From assembly GCA_040005095.1 (NCBI GenBank), contig JBDTZN010000009.1:1-47651 (forward strand): DNA of 47,651 bases. Direction: 5' to 3'. A program made the translations under genes and the position numbers. This document shows positions 31,342-40,200 of the stretch, one piece after another. Below the pieces are notes generated by a model. That model made no database searches, was not told where the DNA came from, and saw only the letters and a program-made list of their open reading frames with translations. The DNA comes from UBA5186 sp040005095. GTDB lineage: Bacteria; Actinomycetota; Thermoleophilia; Gaiellales; Gaiellaceae. Position 1 is the stretch's first letter. Each line of letters opens with the position of its first letter.

Positions 31342-32930
31342 TCGGCGCGCTTGGAGCGCTCGTGCTTGCCCCGGCAGCCGACGCGAGAACGTTCCGAATG
31401 GGCAACGCGATCTCGGGTCGCCTTCCCGACGGCTGGCACGTCGTCCAGCGCCGTTTCACACCGTGCATCGACCCACGCGAGGTGCTCACCATCGCCTCGT
31501 TTCGCGTTGCCGCGCAGCCCGTGCTTCCCCGCGAGGGCGCCTTCCTCACGATCGAGGAGACCGATTCGTACGTCAACAGGTTCCCGGCGCGGCCGGCTCG
31601 CTTTCGCCTCGTCGGCAAGCCGAGCGGGATGGAGTGCTGCGTTCCGATCCACGCGCCGGGCTGGGGCGTACAGTTCCGCGCGGCCGGCCGCGGCTTCTAC
31701 GGCTACGCCTTCCTCGGGCAGAACGCCGCGGCGCGAACACGCGCCGCACTCACGGGCGTCCTGGACTCCCTGCGCATCGGCCCCTTTCCGCAGCCGCACT
31801 GGCGACGCTCGCTCGCAGTCGGACAGCCCGGAGAAGGGCTGCTCGTCGACGGCGTGCTCTTCCCGGCGTTCGGCGAGCGCTTCTTCACCTGGGATCCGCT
31901 GCTGCACCGCTCGCCCGATCGAGCCTGGCGGCGTTGGGGAACCGACCGGCTTGTCCGCACCGTGCTCGGCGTCGTCGACGGCTTTGGCCGCGCTCACTGG
32001 ATCCGCCTCGGCATCGGCGACCTGAGCCGGCGCACGGGCGGCCCGTTTGGCCCGAAGCACCTCTCGCACCAGAACGGTCTCGACGCCGACCTGTACTACC
32101 CGCGGCGCGATCGGCTCGAGCGACCGCCCGACCGGCCCGACCAGATCGACCACCGCCTCTCCCAGGACCTCGTCAACCGCTTCGTGCGGGCCGGCGCCGT
32201 GAAGATCTTCGTCGGCCCGAACACGGGACTCACCGGCCCGCCCGGGATCGTCCAGCGGCTCGCGGGGCACGACAATCACCTCCACGTCCGGCTCAGGCGT
32301 AGCGACCCCGGGATCCTGCTCGGACGCTCGTCGCAGGGCAGGGAGATCCGCGCGTTCGAGCGCGGCAATCCCCTCGCGCCGCGCCGCGTGCTCGTCTTCG
32401 GCTGCATCCACGGGACGGAGTGCGCGGCACTCGCAGTCACGCGTCGGCTGCTCGCGACGCAACCGGCGGACGTCGACCTCTGGGTCGTCCCGAACCTGAA
32501 CCCGGACGGTTACGCCGCGGGCGTCCGCGTCAACGCTCGCGGCGTCGACCTGAACCGCAACTTCCCGTCCGGCTGGCACCCCATTGGCGTGCGAGGCAAT
32601 CCCGAGTTCTCCGGCCCCCGCCCGCTGTCTGAGCTGGAGACGCGGATCGCGAAACGACTGATCCTCGAGGTGCGGCCGAACGTGACGATCTGGTACCACC
32701 AGCCGCTCGACCTCGTGCGCGCGTGGGGGACGAGCATCCCGCCCGCGCGGCGGTTTGCCCAGCGGGTCGGCCTCCCGTTCCGAGCACTTCCCTGGCTCGC
32801 GGGAACGGCGCCGAACTGGCAGAACCGCAAGCACCACGGGGCCTCGTTCGTGGTCGAGCTGCCGCCCGGGCCTCTGTCCCGCACTGCAGCCGCACGCTAC
32901 GCCGCGGCAACCGTGAGCGCGGCGCAGTAG
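31323..32930 (+). CDS. secreted two-domain peptidoglycan hydrolase: M74 (MepA-like) plus M14 metallopeptidase
   Basis: 535-aa protein with a signal peptide (about 1-22) and an N-terminal region of unknown fold (about 25-165). A murein-endopeptidase M74 (MepA) module follows, with HxxxxGxDxD-type zinc site His249-Gln-Asn-Gly-Leu-Asp254-Ala-Asp256 and His316-Asp-Asn-His319-Leu-His321. The C-terminal M14 carboxypeptidase module has zinc ligands His363, Glu366 (CIHGTE) and His459, the substrate loop DLNRNFP, and catalytic Glu512 (VVELP). MepA cuts D-Ala-mDAP cross-links and MpaA-type M14 enzymes cut gamma-Glu-mDAP, so the two could act in series on cell-wall peptides. GTG 31323 gives the signal peptide. 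Confidence 0.82.
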   Translation: MLRAALIGALGALVLAPAADARTFRMGNAISGRLPDGWHVVQRRFTPCIDPREVLTIASFRVAAQPVLPREGAFLTIEETDSYVNRFPARPARFRLVGKPSGMECCVPIHAPGWGVQFRAAGRGFYGYAFLGQNAAARTRAALTGVLDSLRIGPFPQPHWRRSLAVGQPGEGLLVDGVLFPAFGERFFTWDPLLHRSPDRAWRRWGTDRLVRTVLGVVDGFGRAHWIRLGIGDLSRRTGGPFGPKHLSHQNGLDADLYYPRRDRLERPPDRPDQIDHRLSQDLVNRFVRAGAVKIFVGPNTGLTGPPGIVQRLAGHDNHLHVRLRRSDPGILLGRSSQGREIRAFERGNPLAPRRVLVFGCIHGTECAALAVTRRLLATQPADVDLWVVPNLNPDGYAAGVRVNARGVDLNRNFPSGWHPIGVRGNPEFSGPRPLSELETRIAKRLILEVRPNVTIWYHQPLDLVRAWGTSIPPARRFAQRVGLPFRALPWLAGTAPNWQNRKHHGASFVVELPPGPLSRTAAARYAAATVSAAQ

Positions 32931-32933
32931 GCT
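32928..32933 (+). promoter_or_regulatory. -10 box placing transcription start at the peroxiredoxin GTG
   Basis: TAGGCT with a 7-nt spacer to GTG 32941. Its first three bases are the stop codon of the preceding hydrolase gene. Confidence 0.55.
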
Positions 32934-32940
32934 CGACCCC

Positions 32941-33414
32941 GTGCTGGACGTGGGCGAGCGCATCCCGGACGCGACCGTGTGGACCGGTCCGAACCGGCGA
33001 GCGTCGCTCCACGACCTCGTGGCTGAGGGACGCGTCCTGCTCCTCTTCTACCTCTTCGACTGGTCGTCGACCTGAACGAGCGAGATGGAGCTCCTGCGTG
33101 ACAGGAGAGCGGAGTTCGAGGCGGCCAGCGTGCGCCCGTTCGGCGTCTCTCGCGACTCGCCGTGGACGCACATCGCCTGGGCGGCCGCGCTCGACCTGAA
33201 CTTCGACCTGCTCTCGGACTGGAACGCCGAGGCGATCCGCGGCTTCGGCATCTCTCAGGGCTGGGGCGGGATGCAGGACGTCGCCCAGAGGAGCGCGTTT
33301 CTCGTCCACGAGGACGGTACGGTCCGCGGCGCATGGGCATTCGACTCGACCGAGGTGCCCGACTTCGATCAATTGCTTCAAGCGGCCCGCAGCTCACGCT
33401 CTGCGGGCAGGTAA
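32941..33414 (+). CDS. selenocysteine-containing peroxiredoxin-like protein (TGA at 33073-33075 read as Sec)
   Basis: 157-aa thioredoxin-fold peroxiredoxin when TGA codon 45 is translated. The frame is continuous: the N-terminal part (VGERIPDATVW ... VLLLFYLFDWSST) leads to TGA and continues TSEMELLRDRRAEF, the usual place of the peroxidatic Cys in Thr-x-x-Cys/STCT-type peroxiredoxins. Later strands (FGVSRDSPWTH, FDLLSDWNAEAIRGFGI, RSAFLVHEDGTVRGAW) are intact. There is no Cys in the whole protein, so Sec45 would be the only redox residue (1-Cys-type cycle). A hairpin CTCCTG-CGTGA-CAGGAG (33091-33107) begins 15 nt after the TGA; its apical loop is 21 nt away and has G at position 2, as bacterial SECIS elements require. 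GTG 32941 has a TAGGCT box 7 nt upstream. No sel genes are in the window. The alternative is a single-base nonsense mutation. Confidence 0.85.
33091..33107 (+). promoter_or_regulatory. candidate bacterial SECIS element
   Basis: 6-bp stem CTCCTG/CAGGAG with a 5-nt loop CGTGA (33097-33101), 21 nt from the TGA to the apical loop. A stem of at least 4 bp, a loop of 3-14 nt with G in its first two positions and a 16-37-nt distance are the published bSECIS criteria as I know them; all are met. Confidence 0.7.
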
Positions 33415-33426
33415 GGGAGCGCAGAC

Positions 33427-33453
33427 GGACGAGCGGGCGAAGCCCGCACGTCC
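33427..33453. repeat. GC-rich hairpin repeat, copy 3 (degenerate)
   Basis: GGACG, AG, CGGGC, loop GAA, GCCCG, CA, CGTCC. It shares the CGGGC-GNA-GCCCG-CA core with 839-869 and 1953-1986 and has its own paired outer stem. It lies 13 nt after the peroxiredoxin stop and may end that transcript. Confidence 0.5.
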
Positions 33454-33459
33454 TGAGAC

Positions 33460-33478
33460 GGCACCGACGAGCGGTGCC
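33460..33478 (+). promoter_or_regulatory. hairpin abutting the start of the GT-C-like gene
   Basis: GGCACC/GGTGCC with a 7-nt loop, ending at the base before TTG 33479. It could hide the translation start or end the upstream transcript. Confidence 0.4.
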
Positions 33479-35071
33479 TTGAGCCGCGCAGGCTTCGTAG
33501 CGCTCGCAGCCGCGCTCTACCTCGCCGCCGGCGTCTCGGCGACCTGGCCGCGGGTGGCGGACAGCTTCACGACGGACTTCCTCGCCGGCGGCGCGCCGGG
33601 ATACGGGGAAGCGGCGGCCGGCGACCACCTCCAGGTCACCTACCACTACTGGCTCGTCGGGCACCAGCTCGAGCAGGGCCGGGCGCCGTGGCGCGACCCG
33701 TACACCTTCCGTCCCGAGTCGAAGCCCATCCTCAACCTGCAGGGCTGGCCCTTCGGGCTACCGTTCTGGCCCCTCCAGGCCCTCTTCGGGACGATCGTGG
33801 CCTGGAATGCGCTGACCCTGCTCCTGTACGTCGCCGCAGGGCTGCTGGCCTGCGCCTGGCTGAGGGAGCTTGGCCTACCGCGCGGGCCTGCGCTCGTGGG
33901 CGGACTCGCCTTCGCGATCGCTCCCTACCGCGCGAACCAGAGCGTCGGCCACCTGCTCGGCCCGATCTCGATTCTCCTCCCGCTGACACTGCTCGGGTTC
34001 GAGCGTGCCCGGCGCGGCGGATGGGGTTGGCTCGTGGTCGCCGCGGTGGCGCTCGCCTCGATCCCGCTCTCGGGACAGGTGCACCTCGCACTGGGCGCGA
34101 TCCCGTTCGCATGCGTGTACGGCCTCGTGCGTTCGCGACGGCCCCGGGAGCTCGTCGGCGTCGTCGGGGCGCTCGTGCTTGCGGTCGCGGCCGGCGTGCT
34201 GGTGCAGCGGACGTCGATCTCGCGCTCGGTCCTCGCGGGGGGCCGCTCCCTGCACGCCGTCGAGCACTACTCCGCCACGCTTAGGGACTTCGGCGTGCGC
34301 CGCAAATCCGAGAGCGAGAAGTACGTCTTCCTCGGCTGGCTGACTCCGATCGCCGCGCTCGCCGGGCTCGTCCTGGTCTGGCAGGAAGGACGGCGCTGGC
34401 TCGCCTGGCTGCTGGGGCTCGGCACGCTCGTCCCGATGCTGCTCGCGCTCGGCACGAACCTCCCGCTCTACACAGCCGTCTGGCACGCGTTCAAGCCGTT
34501 CCGTTACCCCCGTGTGCCCGAGCGCCTGATGCCGATCGCCTGCCTCTGCCTCGCCGGCCTGGTTGCCTTCGCCGTCGCCCGCCTGGCCGAGCGGCGCGCG
34601 CTGCTCGTCCCCGCGGTCGCCCTCGCGCTCGTCGGCGCCGATCTGCACGGGCGGCTCTACGGCGCATCGGCGCCCGGGGAGAGAAACGCGGCGTACGCGG
34701 CGCTGCGCGGCGCCCCGCCCGGCCGCCTGCTCGAGCTGCCGGTCTTCCTCCCGGACATCCACTACGGCAGCGTGTACCAGTACTACGACATGCAGGTCCT
34801 GCGCGAGCGGCCGCTCGGCTATTCAACCGTCGCGCCGGTTGCCGCGGACCGGATCGCTCGCCGCCTGCGCGCCCTCAACTGCGGCCGCACGCGCGACGCG
34901 GGCCTGCTGCGAGGACTCGGCGTGCGCTACGTGGCGGTGCACAAGCCGCTCTTCGCGCACACGACGCTCGTTCCGCCGTCCTGCCGCGCCAAGGCCGAGC
35001 GAGGCCTGCTGAGGCTCGGGCTACGCCGTCTCGTCTCGGGAGGCGCGATCGAGATCTGGAGCGTGCGCTAA
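33479..35071 (+). CDS. polytopic membrane protein, GT-C glycosyltransferase-like
   Basis: 530-aa membrane protein with about 11-12 hydrophobic segments. A first extracytoplasmic loop (VADSFTTDFLAGGAPGYGEAAAGDHLQVTYHYWLVGHQLEQG) carries an Asp-rich stretch ending in GDH, the position of the catalytic Asp in GT-C enzymes. A C-terminal soluble part (YAALRGAPPGRLLELPVFLPDIHYGSVYQYYDMQ ... LGVRYVAVHKPLF) resembles YfhO/oligosaccharyltransferase-like proteins. It probably transfers sugar from a polyprenyl-phosphate donor; this is inference. The start TTG 33479 directly follows a hairpin. It overlaps the convergent ltrA-like gene by 51 nt. Confidence 0.75.
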   Translation: MSRAGFVALAAALYLAAGVSATWPRVADSFTTDFLAGGAPGYGEAAAGDHLQVTYHYWLVGHQLEQGRAPWRDPYTFRPESKPILNLQGWPFGLPFWPLQALFGTIVAWNALTLLLYVAAGLLACAWLRELGLPRGPALVGGLAFAIAPYRANQSVGHLLGPISILLPLTLLGFERARRGGWGWLVVAAVALASIPLSGQVHLALGAIPFACVYGLVRSRRPRELVGVVGALVLAVAAGVLVQRTSISRSVLAGGRSLHAVEHYSATLRDFGVRRKSESEKYVFLGWLTPIAALAGLVLVWQEGRRWLAWLLGLGTLVPMLLALGTNLPLYTAVWHAFKPFRYPRVPERLMPIACLCLAGLVAFAVARLAERRALLVPAVALALVGADLHGRLYGASAPGERNAAYAALRGAPPGRLLELPVFLPDIHYGSVYQYYDMQVLRERPLGYSTVAPVAADRIARRLRALNCGRTRDAGLLRGLGVRYVAVHKPLFAHTTLVPPSCRAKAERGLLRLGLRRLVSGGAIEIWSVR

Positions 35072-36250
35072 GAGCTCGTGCGGAGCCGGTTCGCCGCGCG
35101 CTCGCCGGCGGGCGCCCGCGAGCTGCTCCAGCACGATCACCGCGACGAGGACGGCGACGACGAGCGCGGCGAGCACGACGGCGGGCGCGATCGCCCCCGT
35201 GACGGCCACGGCGACGCAGGCCGCCGCACCCACGAGGCGCTTCCAGCTCACTGTGCCGGTCATTCGCAGCCTGAACAGCACATGGGCGAGCAGGTAGAGC
35301 GCGGGCCCGGCGACCACCGCCGCTATCTCCCTCCCCGGCAGCCGCTCGGTCGGATGCGCGATCACGATCTCGTTGCCGACAGCCGCCACGATGATCCCCG
35401 CGACCATCACGACGTGCAGATACGTGTAGGCGTCGCGGGCCATCCGCGTGCGTTCGGGCGCCAGCTCGAGTCGGCGCTGCGCGATCCTCGCCACATAGTC
35501 GAAATAGAGCCACCACAGCGCGCAGGTCCCGAGGAACGCGAGCCCGAATGCGACCGCGCGGGCGAAGCTGAGCGGGAGATCCGCTGTCGTCGCGCCCGTG
35601 ACGACGATCGACTCGCCGAGGGCGATGATCATGAAGAGCTGGAACCGCTCGGCGAAGTGTTCGACGCCGACCTCCCACGCGTGCTCGCTGAACCGCGGCT
35701 TGCCGGGAACCCAGTAGACGGCGAGCGGCGCGGAGTAGTCGACGGCGAGCGCGACGACCCAGAGCACGGCCCGCAGCCCACCGTCCGCGAAGCCTCCCGC
35801 GATCCAGAACACGGCCGCCGCGACGAACCACACGAGGATCCGGCCCGCGCGCTCCCGCTCGATCGTCCCCGCAGGAGCCACGACGAACGTGAGGAACGTG
35901 TGCCGCCCGATTTGGATCGCGAGGTACGAGCCGACGAACAGGAGCGCGCGGCCGCCGAACGCCTGCGGAATCGCCACCGCCATCAGGAGACTCGCGAACA
36001 TCACCCCGATCAGGACGAGCCGGACGACCGTCGAGCCGACGTCCAGCTCGTTCGTGACCCAGGTCGTGTAGTTCCAGGCCCACCAGACGACGAGCAACAC
36101 GAGCGCCGCCTCGGCGACTCCGGTGAGGGTCAGATGCGACAGCAGGAAGTGCGAGACCTGCGTGATCGCGAAGACGAAGACGAGGTCGTAGAACAGCTCC
36201 AGCGACGTCGCCCGCTGATCGGCGTCGGCGGGGCGCTGGAAGCGCGACAC
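35021..36250 (-). CDS. low-temperature-requirement protein A (LtrA) family membrane protein
   Basis: 409-aa integral membrane protein with about ten hydrophobic segments. The N-terminal family motif (TSLELFYDLVFVFAITQVSHFL) and later SEHAWEVGVEHFAERFQLFMIIALGESIVVTGATT with the conserved HFAERF...GE block identify the LtrA family (PF06772 type). The function is poorly known; named after a Listeria cold-growth mutant. GTG 36250 lies 2 nt after the fabI stop on the same strand, so the two are probably cotranscribed. Confidence 0.85.
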   Translation of the reverse strand: MSRFQRPADADQRATSLELFYDLVFVFAITQVSHFLLSHLTLTGVAEAALVLLVVWWAWNYTTWVTNELDVGSTVVRLVLIGVMFASLLMAVAIPQAFGGRALLFVGSYLAIQIGRHTFLTFVVAPAGTIERERAGRILVWFVAAAVFWIAGGFADGGLRAVLWVVALAVDYSAPLAVYWVPGKPRFSEHAWEVGVEHFAERFQLFMIIALGESIVVTGATTADLPLSFARAVAFGLAFLGTCALWWLYFDYVARIAQRRLELAPERTRMARDAYTYLHVVMVAGIIVAAVGNEIVIAHPTERLPGREIAAVVAGPALYLLAHVLFRLRMTGTVSWKRLVGAAACVAVAVTGAIAPAVVLAALVVAVLVAVIVLEQLAGARRRARGEPAPHELLAHAPDLDRASRDETA

Positions 36251-36252
36251 GC

Positions 36253-37032
36253 CTACATGCCCATGGCGTGGTACCCGGAGTCGACGTAGAGCGTCGTTCC
36301 GGTGACGTTGCGCGCAGCGTCCGAGAGGAGGTACGCGGCCGCTTCGCCGACGTCGTCCGCGTCGACGTGGCGGTGCAGCGGCGATCGCTCCTCGACGATC
36401 GCCTCCATCGTCGGGAACCCGGCGATCGAGCGCGCGGCCAGCGTTCGCACCGGGCCGGCCGAGATGGCGTTCACGCGGATGTTCTTCTGGCCGAGATCCC
36501 AGGCGAGGTAGCGGACCGAGGCGTCGAGCGTGGCCTTCGCGACGCCCATCACGTTGTAGTGCGGCACCGCGCGCTCGCCGCCGAGGTACGTCATCGTCAC
36601 GATCGAGCCGCCGCCGGCAGCCTCCAGGAGCGGCTCCGCCGCGCGGGCGCAGGCGACGAGCGAGTACGCGCTGACGTCGATCGCCATCCAGAAGCGGTCG
36701 CGCGGCGTATCGGTGAAACGACCCTCGAGATCCTCAGCAGCGGCGTAAGCCACGGAGTGGACGAGCAGGTCAAGCTTGCCGTCGAACGCCGCGGCAACTT
36801 CGTCGAAGACGCGCGCGACGTCGTCGTCGGAGCGGACGTCGCACTCCGTCACGAGCTTCGTGTCGACGGTCTCGGCCAGGTCGCGGACGGACTTCTCGAT
36901 TCGCTCGCCCTGGAAAGTGAACGCGAGCTCAGCGCCGCCGTCCGCGAGCTTCTTCGCGATCGCCCACGCGATCGAGCGCTTGTTCGCGACGCCGAGGACG
37001 AGCGCGCGCTTGCCGTCGAGGGGCCCGGGCAC
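36253..37032 (-). CDS. fabI: enoyl-[acyl-carrier-protein] reductase (NADH)
   Basis: 259-aa atypical short-chain dehydrogenase that reduces trans-2-enoyl-ACP in the last step of each fatty-acid elongation round. The FabI-type nucleotide motif GVANKRSIAWAIA (residues 14-26), catalytic Tyr149 and Tyr159 and Lys166 (Y-x9-Y-x6-K), and SAGPVRTLAARSI are all present; FabI is the triclosan/isoniazid target class. GTG 37032 has TAGACT exactly 6 nt upstream, so the mRNA is likely leaderless. ltrA follows after 2 nt. Confidence 0.95.
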   Translation of the reverse strand: MPGPLDGKRALVLGVANKRSIAWAIAKKLADGGAELAFTFQGERIEKSVRDLAETVDTKLVTECDVRSDDDVARVFDEVAAAFDGKLDLLVHSVAYAAAEDLEGRFTDTPRDRFWMAIDVSAYSLVACARAAEPLLEAAGGGSIVTMTYLGGERAVPHYNVMGVAKATLDASVRYLAWDLGQKNIRVNAISAGPVRTLAARSIAGFPTMEAIVEERSPLHRHVDADDVGEAAAYLLSDAARNVTGTTLYVDSGYHAMGM

Positions 37033-37038
37033 GGCGCG

Positions 37039-37044
37039 AGTCTA
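37039..37044 (-). promoter_or_regulatory. -10 box placing transcription start at fabI GTG
   Basis: TAGACT (minus) with a 6-nt spacer (CGCGCC) to GTG 37032. Confidence 0.6.
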
Positions 37045-37100
37045 TTGCGTTCGGGCGGGTGCTCATTTACTTAGAAGGTTCAATGCAATGACGGCTCGCC

Positions 37101-37215
37101 GTCGGGGTGCGATGGGTGGTGCGAGCGGAAGGACGCAGCGCCGCCTCGATAGCAGCGCTATCGGGGCGGCCGAGGACGCGCCGATCGTGCCGCACAGCGC
37201 GCACCGACGGCACAG
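37101..37215 (+). repeat. structured element, copy A (upstream of the subtilase)
   Basis: Four boxes shared with copy B at nearly equal spacing: GTCGGGGTGCGATG at 37101, AAGGACGCAG at +28, GAGGACGC at +71 and CGGCACAG at +107. Between boxes 2 and 3 a 13-bp hairpin (37140-37170, loop CAGCG) is present whose sequence is unlike copy B but whose pairing is kept. The subtilase promoter box lies 28 nt downstream. Confidence 0.75.
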
Positions 37216-37242
37216 CGCTTCGTTGCGTTGGAGCTTCTTAGC

Positions 37243-37248
37243 TACATT
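37243..37248 (+). promoter_or_regulatory. -10 box placing transcription start at the subtilase TTG
   Basis: TACATT with a 7-nt spacer to TTG 37256, directly before the signal peptide. Confidence 0.55.
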
Positions 37249-37255
37249 TCGCCCC

Positions 37256-40200
37256 TTGCGCCGCCTTCTGGCTTTTCTCCTGCTCGCGGCGGCGCTCTGC
37301 TCCGCTGCGTCTGCCGCGGCTGCGTTGAAGCCGATCCGCCGCACCTTCGGCGATACGACCGTGCCGCAGCTCCGCGCCGGCGTCGTGCCGATGCCCGCCT
37401 CGCGCGCCAACGGCCGCGTGACCGTGATCGCCCGCCTGAAGCTGCCGCCGCTCGCCGCCGCGTTCGCCGCCCGCGAGCTCGCGTTCGCAGGCCGCGCCAG
37501 GTCGCTCGACGCGTCGAGCGCCTCCTCCCGCGCCTATCTCGCGCGCGTCGACGCCGCACAGCGGGTCGCGCTCGCCGAGCTGCACCGAGCGATCCCCGAC
37601 GCCCGCGCCGGTCGCCGCTTCCGCATCGTCCTCGACGCGATCACCGTGACGCTGCCCGCGCAGCGGCTAGATCGCCTCGCCCGCCTGTCGTCGGTCTCGC
37701 GGCTCTACCGGACCACCCGCTTCACGATGGAGCTGAACCGCAGCCCCTCGATCATCGGCGCCGACGAGCTCCGCGCCGCCTCGGGCGCCCGCGGCGACGG
37801 GATCAAGATCGGGGTCGTCGACGACGGCGTCGACCCTGCGAACCCGTTCTTCGACCCGTCGAGCTACTCGTATCCCGCCGGCTTCCCGCGCGGGAACACG
37901 CAGTTCACGACGCCGAAGGTGATCGTCGCGCGCACCTTCCCAGGGCCCGGATCGGGCGCGCCTGGGAACCTCCCGGTCGACCGCGCAGCGTCGTTCCACG
38001 GCACGCACGTCGCCGGCATCGCGGCCGGGAACGAGGGAACGACGGCGCCGCCAGGCCCCGATCATCCGCTCGTCACCGGGCTCTCCGGCGTCGCGCCGCG
38101 CGCGTACATCGGCAACTACCGCGTCTTTACCGTGCCCACGCCGATCGGTCACGTCGCGAACACGCCGGAGATCGTGGCCGCGTTCGAGTCGGCGGTTGCC
38201 GACGGGATGAACGTGATCAACTTCAGCGGCGGCGGCCCCGAGGGCGAGCCTTCGAGCGACCCGATGATCGAGACGGTTCGCAACGTGGCCGCCGCGGGCG
38301 TCGTTCCCGTGATCGCCGCAGGCAACGACCGCGACCAGTACGGACTCGGCAGCGTCGGCTCCCCGGGCTCCGCGCCGGCCTCGATCGCTGTCGCAGCGGT
38401 CTCGAACACGCACGTCTTCTCGCCCGCGCTGACCGTCGTGCCTGCCGGAGCGCCTGACTACCTGCGCCAGATTCCCGTCAACCAGGGCGCCGTCCAGCCG
38501 CCACTCGCCTGGGTCGCCGACCAGCCGCTCGTGGACGTCACGTCGATCGTCGGCGCCGGCGGCATCCCGGTCGACCGTCAGCTGTGCGGCCCCGCGAACG
38601 CGCCGAACGATTCGACGCGCACCTCGTTGCCGCCGGGGTCGCTCGCCGGCGCGATCGCGCTCGCCAACCGAGGCGGCTGCACCTTCATCTCGAAGGCGGA
38701 CCGCGCCAAGGCAGTCGGTGCGACCGGGCTGATCCTCATCGACAACCGGCCGGGCGAGGCCAACGGGATTCCGATCCCGCTCTCGATTCCGGCGCAGATG
38801 ATCTCCGACCTCGACGGCCAGCGGCTGCGCGCGTACCTCGCGACGACCGGCGGCCGGACGACGGTGCGCCTGCCGCGCGACGTCCTCATGATCGAGACCG
38901 GGCGCTCGGGGATCGTCACGAGCTTCTCCTCTGCCGGCCCGTCCGACTTCGCCAAGGACATGAAGCCCGACCTCTCGGCACCCGGCGGCCAGATCCTCTC
39001 CTCGACCTTGCCCGAGTTCGCGCGCTCGCCCTTCGCGGTCTTTGACGGGACGAGCATGGCGACTCCGCACGTCGCCGGCGCTGCCGTCCTCCTGCGCCAG
39101 CGGCATCCGGGCTGGACGGTGCTGCAGATCAAGTCGGCGCTCGTCCAGACGGCCGGGCCGGCCTGGGGAGACACCGCGCGCACGGTCGAGGCGCCGGTGC
39201 TGCTCGAGGGCGGTGGCCTCGTCAACCTCCCGCGCGCAGATGCCCCGCTCGTCTTCGCCGACCCGTCCTCGCTGGCCCTCCACGGCCTGAACGTCAACCA
39301 CGGCGCGCAGACGGCCGCCCTGCTCGTGAAGGTTACGGATGCCGGCGGCGGCGCAGGTTCCTGGAACGTCGAGCTTCGTCCGCAGGCCGCGACGACGGGA
39401 GCCACCATCTCGACGCCGGCCACGATCCTCGTCACGCCCGGAGTCGAGACGAGCGTTTCGTTTACCGCAACCGCGACCGCCAGCGCGCAGGCCGGCTTAA
39501 ACTACGGCTTCATCGTGCTCCGCCGCGGAAGCGACACGCGCCGGATCCCGTACCAGTTCCGGGTCGAGCGACCCGCGCTGGAGAACATGGCCGCCACGCC
39601 GTTGAAGCCGGCTCAGATCGGCAGCACTGTCATCGGCGAGAACCGCGTCTCGGAGTACTGCTGCCCGAGCGCCCCGTTCGGGCCCGCGGTCGACTACGTC
39701 GGCGCGCCGCAGCGCGAGGACGGCGCCGAGCAGCTCTACTCCACGACGGTCACCGGCGCGGTCGCGAACATCGGCGTCTCGATCATCGCCACCACGACCG
39801 GCGCGATCGCCGATCCGTTCTTCCTCGGCTCGCAGAACGAGAACGACGTGACGGGCTACGCCGGCATCCCGACGAACGTGAACCCGCTGACCTTCGACTT
39901 CCCCCTCGACATCGGCGCCGCCGGAGACCAGCTGCCGCTTCCGAAGACGTACTACGTCTCGGTGGACTCGCCGCGCGACCCGTTCACCGGGCAGCTGCTG
40001 CCGGGCCGCTACCTCCTCAACGCGTGGTCGAACGACGTGAAGCCGCCGACGATCAAGCTGCTGACGAAGCGAATCGCCCGCGGCCGGCACACGCTGGTGG
40101 CGCGGATCACCGACGCGGGCTCGGGCGTCGACCCGCTGTCGCTGGCGATCTCCTACCGCGGCGTCCTACTCGGTGCCTCCGACTACGACCCGTTCTCCGG

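Noticed and set aside
32941..33075. Reading the peroxiredoxin as a pseudogene with a nonsense mutation
   Set aside because: The frame is otherwise intact on both sides, the stop is TGA at the catalytic position, no other Cys exists, and a SECIS-type hairpin is at the right place. A single-base mutation remains possible but explains less.
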